Below are positions 59,166 through 64,000 of a stretch of DNA of 64,000 nucleotides, in pieces. Positions within the stretch are counted from its first letter, which is position 1; each line of letters starts with the position of its first letter. The notes under the pieces were generated by a model, which saw only the letters and a program-made list of their open reading frames with translations, did not search any database and had not been told where the DNA came from. Origin of the DNA: Acanthopleura granulata (lineage: Eukaryota > Mollusca > Polyplacophora > Chitonida > Chitonidae); assembly GCA_016165875.1 (NCBI GenBank), contig JABBOT010000002.1:18306120-18370119 (forward strand), in the 5' to 3' direction. A program made the position numbers and the translations under genes.

Positions 59166-59879
59166 TCCTACTGAAAACGCCAACATTTCAATGCAGTTTT
59201 AGGGGGTTATGCATTGATAAAGTCAAAAATGGTAATTGTTTTTGGGATGGGATCATTCAACTCAATTTAGGTAGAAACTGTCATTCTACTCTGTTGCTAT
59301 CGTGCCTTTGCGTATACAGGGTAAGTGTGGCTGTACAGACATTCCCTTCAACATTTTTGTAATCTTCTGTATACAGACATGGTTTGGCGAACCCTAACTA
59401 GCCCGCACAACCACCTTGTAACACTTATACTATATGAGAATTGTTTATTAGCTGAGACATGAGCTAATTGGCCTGTGAATAACTGGAAACCCATTTCTCA
59501 CAGACTTGATCATAGATGGCTTCTAGCAATCATAGAGCAAAACTGACAGAATACAGCTTGTTTACCTTTTTATTTACTCACAATGCAATTATTGTATAAT
59601 TTATTCAGATACTGGTAGAAGGTCTATTGTCAGTGTGTACGGGAAGGGAAATAAAATAGCCATTTTCGCCGACATGCTGCTATTGAAACATGTCTAACAC
59701 TTTTCCATGCTCAAAAATCAGAGCTATGTTTACATTAACAACCAAGTTGTGGACCCATGGTTCCGATTTTCCAAGAAAACGTACAGTATGGGATAAAGCA
59801 AAACGTTAAGTGCAATAAGATCTGTTTATATCTTTGACGGTCGTCAATATTGTACAGAGATTTTATTACTTCTTGAACC
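59166..59879. other. No supported gene
   Basis: No reading frame, repeat partner or RNA gene recognised. Confidence 0.45.
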
Positions 59880-60020
59880 ACCTCGGTGGAGTAGTAATCA
59901 AAGCGTCGGCTTCAAAGTCAGAAAATCCCATGTCAATCCCGGTACGGGATAAACAAGACTGGAGAAATGGTACTTGTTGCTGTTGCGCTTGACGATTAGC
60001 TTTGGGATGTTAGAGCAATG
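59880..60020 (+). mobile_element. SINE-2 copy
   Basis: ACCTCGGTGGAGTAGTAATC corresponds to the tRNA-like head and CCATGTCAATCCCGGTACGG to the B-box region. It is followed by GGAGAAATGGTACTTGTTGC, TTGCGCTTGACGATTAGC and TTAGAGCAATGAAACAGAAC. More diverged than the 41296 copy; the CCAAAGACTTTAAAA word is damaged. Confidence 0.7.
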
Positions 60021-60069
60021 AAACAGAACCGATTTTATAATGTGATTGTTAGTGTTATGTGACAAATAC

Positions 60070-60240
60070 TTAGATAAAAGTCTGTGGCAGCTGGCCTCGA
60101 TTTCGATTTGCAAAGCTTCCTCAATTATACCCTCCATAATCAGTTAGGCAGAGAAAGGAAGTATTATATAACATACTCAGCCTTAGCTTAATTTGAGCAC
60201 CGAGCGTAATAAAGTGATGAAATTGGACCGAAATTATGAA
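60070..60240 (-). repeat. Dispersed block W, copy 3 (inverted)
   Basis: On the minus strand: CATCACTTTATTACGCTCGG, TGCTCAAATTAAG, CTTCCTTTCTCTGCCTAACT, GATTATGGAGGGTATAATTG and AGGAAGCTTTGCAAATCGAA. The ATG at 60137 opens MEGIIEEALQIEIEASCHRL, comparable to the copy at 49678. Confidence 0.55.
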
Positions 60241-61455
60241 AAAACTGAAATACACCAATTAATTAACCTTCATTTATCACACGGCATCCACTTTCTCACA
60301 AATTTTCTTCTCAGGAGGATTAATCTTCTTCCTTCCGAGTTTGTGAGGTTAACACTTTCTGATGTCATACTTTTATACATGTATATGCAGGGGATGGCAA
60401 AGGCAATTTCCAAACACTTTTAGGATGGTTTGTATGGTAAAACCGGTGCCTGTCATTGACATATGACACTTGTTCTAAGTGTGAGTGTGCTTGGCAGTTC
60501 TGAGTGCCGTATTAAAATTTCGTCTACCCATTATTGATAAAGTTCAGTCTGAGTTGTCCAGTTCGATTAGTAAGACCTTGTATCTGGTAAGGAAACAAAC
60601 CAATTGGTGAGATTCAACGGGGTACATTAGTTACGGTTTGCTGGACAGGAAGAATTTATGCGGTTGGGTGACAGTAGTTGTTATGTGTCAGATAACGAGT
60701 TTCTAACGCCACTTACGTCTTGTCAGTTACGTGGGCTAAAGAGCAAGGTGATAAGAGATAAGACAAAATCAGAAATAAACTGAATGTATCTTCTCACTGA
60801 AGCCATGAAGTCGTAACAAAGTATTTGCGAACAGTATTGTTCAGTGTAAAACAGAAGTAATAACTTTGCATAAAGTAGTGTTCCCGGCCTGAAGTGTATT
60901 TCCATGCACTCCACACAATATATACAAATGTATTAGCTGAGCACACAGACTTACATTCTCTTTCCATGATTAGCCAACCATAACAGTCGGTATCTATGCG
61001 TGCCTATCCTCATCCGCTATCCCCCTCTATGTAGGAGAGTCTCTGGAGTTCGGAGTAAAAGGAGTTGTGCTTAAGAGTCTCAGGCGTCTGGCGAAAAAAG
61101 ATATCGTAATGTGGCCTGAAGTTTCGTCCAGAAGGTTAAAACCTGATGGATCTGATCGCTTTCAATTGTCGTAATGTAACTGTGTAGGCCTGGTCACATC
61201 AGTTCATATTTATAAAAAAGGTTATTCCACCTGACGTTGTATCAACTGAAGCACCCCAAAGCAATTCTATAGTTTTATTTTAACAAAGCATAAATTTTTT
61301 TTCTGACTATTTGTAAAGAATACTTGAAACTGCTAACAAGAGACAAATGGTGAGCTTTAAAATTTTACAGAGTAAATTTATTGGCTAATTTGATTGCTGT
61401 TGTCCGCAATCTCAGAGGGCTGAAACCCGTCAGAACACCGCACCTTGCCGTTTAC
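60241..61455. other. No supported gene; possible intron downstream of the 61456-61641 exon
   Basis: No further exon of the minus-strand gene suggested by 61456-61641 was recognised here. Short chance frames only. Confidence 0.35.
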
Positions 61456-61641
61456 CTGGACAAAACAGAAAGCCTTAGCTCAACCAGCGGGGGAAGAATT
61501 TCCTTTAGTTGAGTCCATTTGTGTTCCGGGTCACAAGCGACCATGGTAATGTAAAACAAATCACTAGCGAGGATATCTAGATCATGGCACTTCCTGTAAT
61601 ACACCCAGTTCACGTCGTAGAGCATGCATTCAAGAAGAAAG
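61456..61641 (-). CDS. Internal exon candidate, 186 bp, phase 2-2; possible STAND/NACHT-type protein
   Basis: The acceptor is well formed: a CTAAC branch-point-like word, a T-rich tract (TTTACTTTTGTTTTGATTTT) and AG at 61642-61643. The donor is CAG|GTAAAC at 61456/61455. The exon is open throughout in one frame, starts after two bases of a codon and ends in the same phase, so it is symmetric. It encodes about 61 residues: FLLECMLYDVNWVYYRK, DLDILASDL, ITMVACDPEHKW and LKEILPPLVELRLSVLS. The pattern of a DxNW helix, a small loop and a final LxxxLRLSxxxL helix is reminiscent of the helical region after the winged helix in NACHT-WD proteins such as NWD1/TEP1-like STAND ATPases. That family guess is weak. 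No neighbouring exon was found in this window, so the exon may also be an orphan of duplication. Confidence 0.5.
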
Positions 61642-61794
61642 CTAAAATCAAAACAAAAGTAAACCAAGGTTAGCAGAACAAAGATCCCTGCATATATCTC
61701 AAGCTGAATTCCACCGAATAGCACCCTAGCTATCTATCGGGCTTATTGTCTGAATGGAACTTTATGCAAGTTGGTGATGTCTTTAGAATCCAAG

Positions 61795-61880
61795 CAGAAT
61801 GCTTTCTGCGTGACAAACTATACTAGCGGCAGACAGACGTAGTCCATTACTCTCACCGACGCCTATAAATTCTTCCTGCT
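61795..61880 (-). repeat. Duplicated block Z, copy 2 (possible decayed exon)
   Basis: Minus-strand GAAGAATTTATAGGCGTCGG, GAGAGTAATGG and GTCTGTCTGCCGCTAGT match 46465-46560. AGCAG|GAAGAA looks like an acceptor. It lies about 150 bases upstream of the 61641 exon on the same strand, but the frame through it hits a stop before any donor I could accept. Confidence 0.35.
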
Positions 61881-62539
61881 ATTTTCGCGTATTATAGCGC
61901 GAAAAAGGTGGTATTTTTATTAGGTGTAAATCTTGTATTTGTTTTCCGGAAGAAGAAAAAATTTGAATATATTTAGCAGCTATAATAATGAATAATGAAT
62001 ATATTCTGCTTGATTCTAAGATCGAAAAATATTTAAGAGCCTAGCTGTGGCAAAGTTTCCGGTTTGCTATATGGGAAAATAATTTGGGTGCTAATGAAAG
62101 ACTGTGATAGATACACACTCCCAAAATATTACTGCCGAGTAAAACGTGTTGTCACTATATGTTTGCAGTGGTCATAGTGAACGTGGTCTCTCATTCATTG
62201 CTGAATGAGATGCCTCTGCTAATTCCAAGGCGACTGACGCTTTGACGACCTCACAGTGTAAATCGGCACCAAATTATACACCCTTGAAGAGATTTTTTAA
62301 AAGGTAAACCTTAACTCTATGCTTTATTCCTTTACCGTACAATACAACAGTTGACCAAGCAAAATGGCTTCAATATATTCATTATTTCCAAAACTTTGTT
62401 AAATAATCGATCTCGAGATGGGTTCATTGAAGAACCATTTCTGTAAAAAAAAATATCCGTTTATGGACTGGTTTTTGTACGAATCCTGAACTCTTGTGAT
62501 AACTGTAACGCGTCATATAAACATCCCTTGTCTTTGATA
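61881..62539. other. No supported gene
   Basis: AT-rich spacer between blocks Z and W. A small perfect hairpin-like TTTTCGCG/CGCGAAAA pair lies near 61883-61908. Confidence 0.4.
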
Positions 62540-62640
62540 ATTAACTTCTGCCATGATGACTTTATTACCTCGGGCTGATGCTCAAGACGAAACAGTCACA
62601 GTTGTACAGCTATTCCTTTCTCTCTCTAACCTTTTTTGGG
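62540..62640 (+). repeat. Dispersed block W, copy 4
   Basis: TTCTGCCATGATGACTTTAT, TACCTCGGGCTGATGCTCAA and ATTCCTTTCTCTCTCTAACC match copy 1. The ATGGA start seen in copies 1-3 is lost (TTTTTTGGGA). Confidence 0.5.
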
Positions 62641-62744
62641 AGGGGTGAAATATTGATCATTAACTACATAATAGTCCACAGTTTTCTCAGCAGTTAGCAT
62701 TTACATGTACATCATGTGGTGGTACGGCATACAAAAGATAACCT

Positions 62745-63560
62745 CGCCTTATTGTAAGGGTACCACTATCGGAGAGGAAAATGATAAACGAACGGCTTGT
62801 TCAACTGTCAGACACGGATAGGCCTTACACAAGATCAAACAATGAATCACAAAGGCGATTGAATAAGTTCAATACATGTAGTGGAACAAATGGGCAAACA
62901 GTACAACTTGCAATAATATACAAAAAAACAGATGATTGCAAAATATATAGTTCCCTAATGATGATAGCATCCAAATCCTGACGGAATATTCCGCCTTCCA
63001 ATGTCGAGTCACTTCACGTAAATTTAGAATCCTTAGTTCTTTTGAATTCTCGAATCGATGGACGACAGTCCTGTAAGTGACAAACAGCAGTCGGTGCGGT
63101 ACGCCGACGATTCGAAGGTGCAACTTTCCAGGCCGGACGGGTTGACAATAGCGTTCGTGATGGCGAGCCGGCGATGTATGTTCTGGTCCTTGGAAATATA
63201 CACAAAGTCATTTTCAGGGTAAATTTGAATGAAATGTTGGGAATCGCACAGAGAGACGACGAGTCGTACAAGCTCAAAGGAACGTCTCAAAGAAAATATC
63301 AAGTGATGAAACACAACCTCACAAAGTGCTACATACAGAAAAATTCAGAGCGAAATGTCGAATGGCATGAAAGCAGATGGTTCCAAATTCCACAAAAGCC
63401 TTCTAAGTGGAAGGGAGTAAAATGACTGCTAGCTTAACAACTTCGTCGGTCATATTCATAGATTGGCATAAAGAAAATTCTGGATGGTTTGTTCGCAATG
63501 ACATGAAGCTGATAAACTTAGAAGCCTCCAGAACCCACGACAAAGTTCCAGTACAGTTAC
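62745..63560 (-). repeat. Right arm of the inverted duplication
   Basis: Opposite-strand partner of 55530-56180, with about 100-150 extra bases near 63300-63430. One minus-strand frame (63314-63033) reads FELVRLVVSLCDSQHFIQIY, PENDFVYIS, and further on ATTGTCAACCCG-encoded IVNPSGLESCTF. The other arm reads LELVSLIVSLCYYVHFIPVF with PESDF before a stop. The parallel protein reading hints at a former exon, but no family is recognised. Confidence 0.7.
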
Positions 63561-64000
63561 ACTGACCCGGTAAAAAAAAGCCCAAAAGCAAAAAGCAAAC
63601 AAAATATAAAGGCGTCGTTCGTAAAGGTATGGATAGAGAAAAAAGCCTCTGTTTTGAGAATAATATACCGGTCTGACCAGACGATAATAATGCATTGTTC
63701 ATAATGCTGAGATATTTTGTGTCACTTTCTTACCTTGTGGTAGACAATGACATGAATGATGACAAGCGTTCTTCCTGCAACCCAGAAATGGCCAGGGGCA
63801 TACTTGACTGGACCAATCCTCCACAATGCAAGTTGCAATCATGTAAATGGTATATACTTTAAGAGGTAAAATAAAATATAAAATTATAAATAAATTAGTT
63901 TTGATGTTGCCATGATATCTTTGTGTTGCACCGCGAACTTGCATTTGTTCTGTTTACGTAAAGTTACAAGAGAAAACAGTGACCATATTTAAAAAATACA
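63561..64000. other. No supported gene at the right edge
   Basis: Short minus-strand frames only (for example 63699-63944); no domain, repeat partner or splice-supported exon recognised. Confidence 0.35.

Overview
This is an AT-rich (about 60% A+T by eye), gene-poor piece of an animal nuclear genome. The best taxonomic clues are two dispersed SINE families whose sequence I associate with molluscs and related lophotrochozoans, and a bombesin/CCHamide-receptor-like GPCR. Most likely this is a mollusc, possibly a brachiopod or another lophotrochozoan. The species cannot be told from sequence alone. There are no bacterial-style operons and nothing resembling CRISPR.

Only one complete protein-coding region is convincing: an intronless 338-codon class A GPCR on the minus strand at 34354-35370. 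Weaker evidence supports three isolated exon candidates in the last 10 kb: a signal-peptide-bearing first exon (54554-54782, +), a cysteine-rich possible terminal exon (about 57691-57825, +) and a well-formed 186-bp internal exon (61456-61641, -). A decayed, 5'-truncated non-LTR retrotransposon of Jockey/I type lies at about 52600-54130 (-).

The rest is mostly old, low-copy repeated DNA. Region 1 (1-14.7 kb) holds three diverged copies of one long module, the first inverted relative to the other two. Each copy keeps a 17-base perfectly conserved word and, 59-60 bases further on, a conserved ATG opening a short reading frame. Region 2 (18.3-23.5 kb) holds two arrays of a 26-bp minisatellite; the longer array is organised as 78-bp trimers. 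The second array sits inside a pair of inverted arms of roughly 330 bp. Region 3 (27-34 kb) shows nearly nothing I can name. Region 4 (34.3-36 kb) is the GPCR and its putative upstream region. Region 5 (38.1-39.0 kb) is a 917-bp element bounded by 35-bp terminal inverted repeats, MITE-like. Region 6 (45-64 kb) is a mosaic of duplicated blocks, direct and inverted, among the exon candidates, the retrotransposon and several SINEs. It looks like a locus that grew by repeated segmental duplication followed by decay.

All alignments were made by eye without tools. Block boundaries are approximate to tens of bases, and identity estimates are impressions, not measurements.
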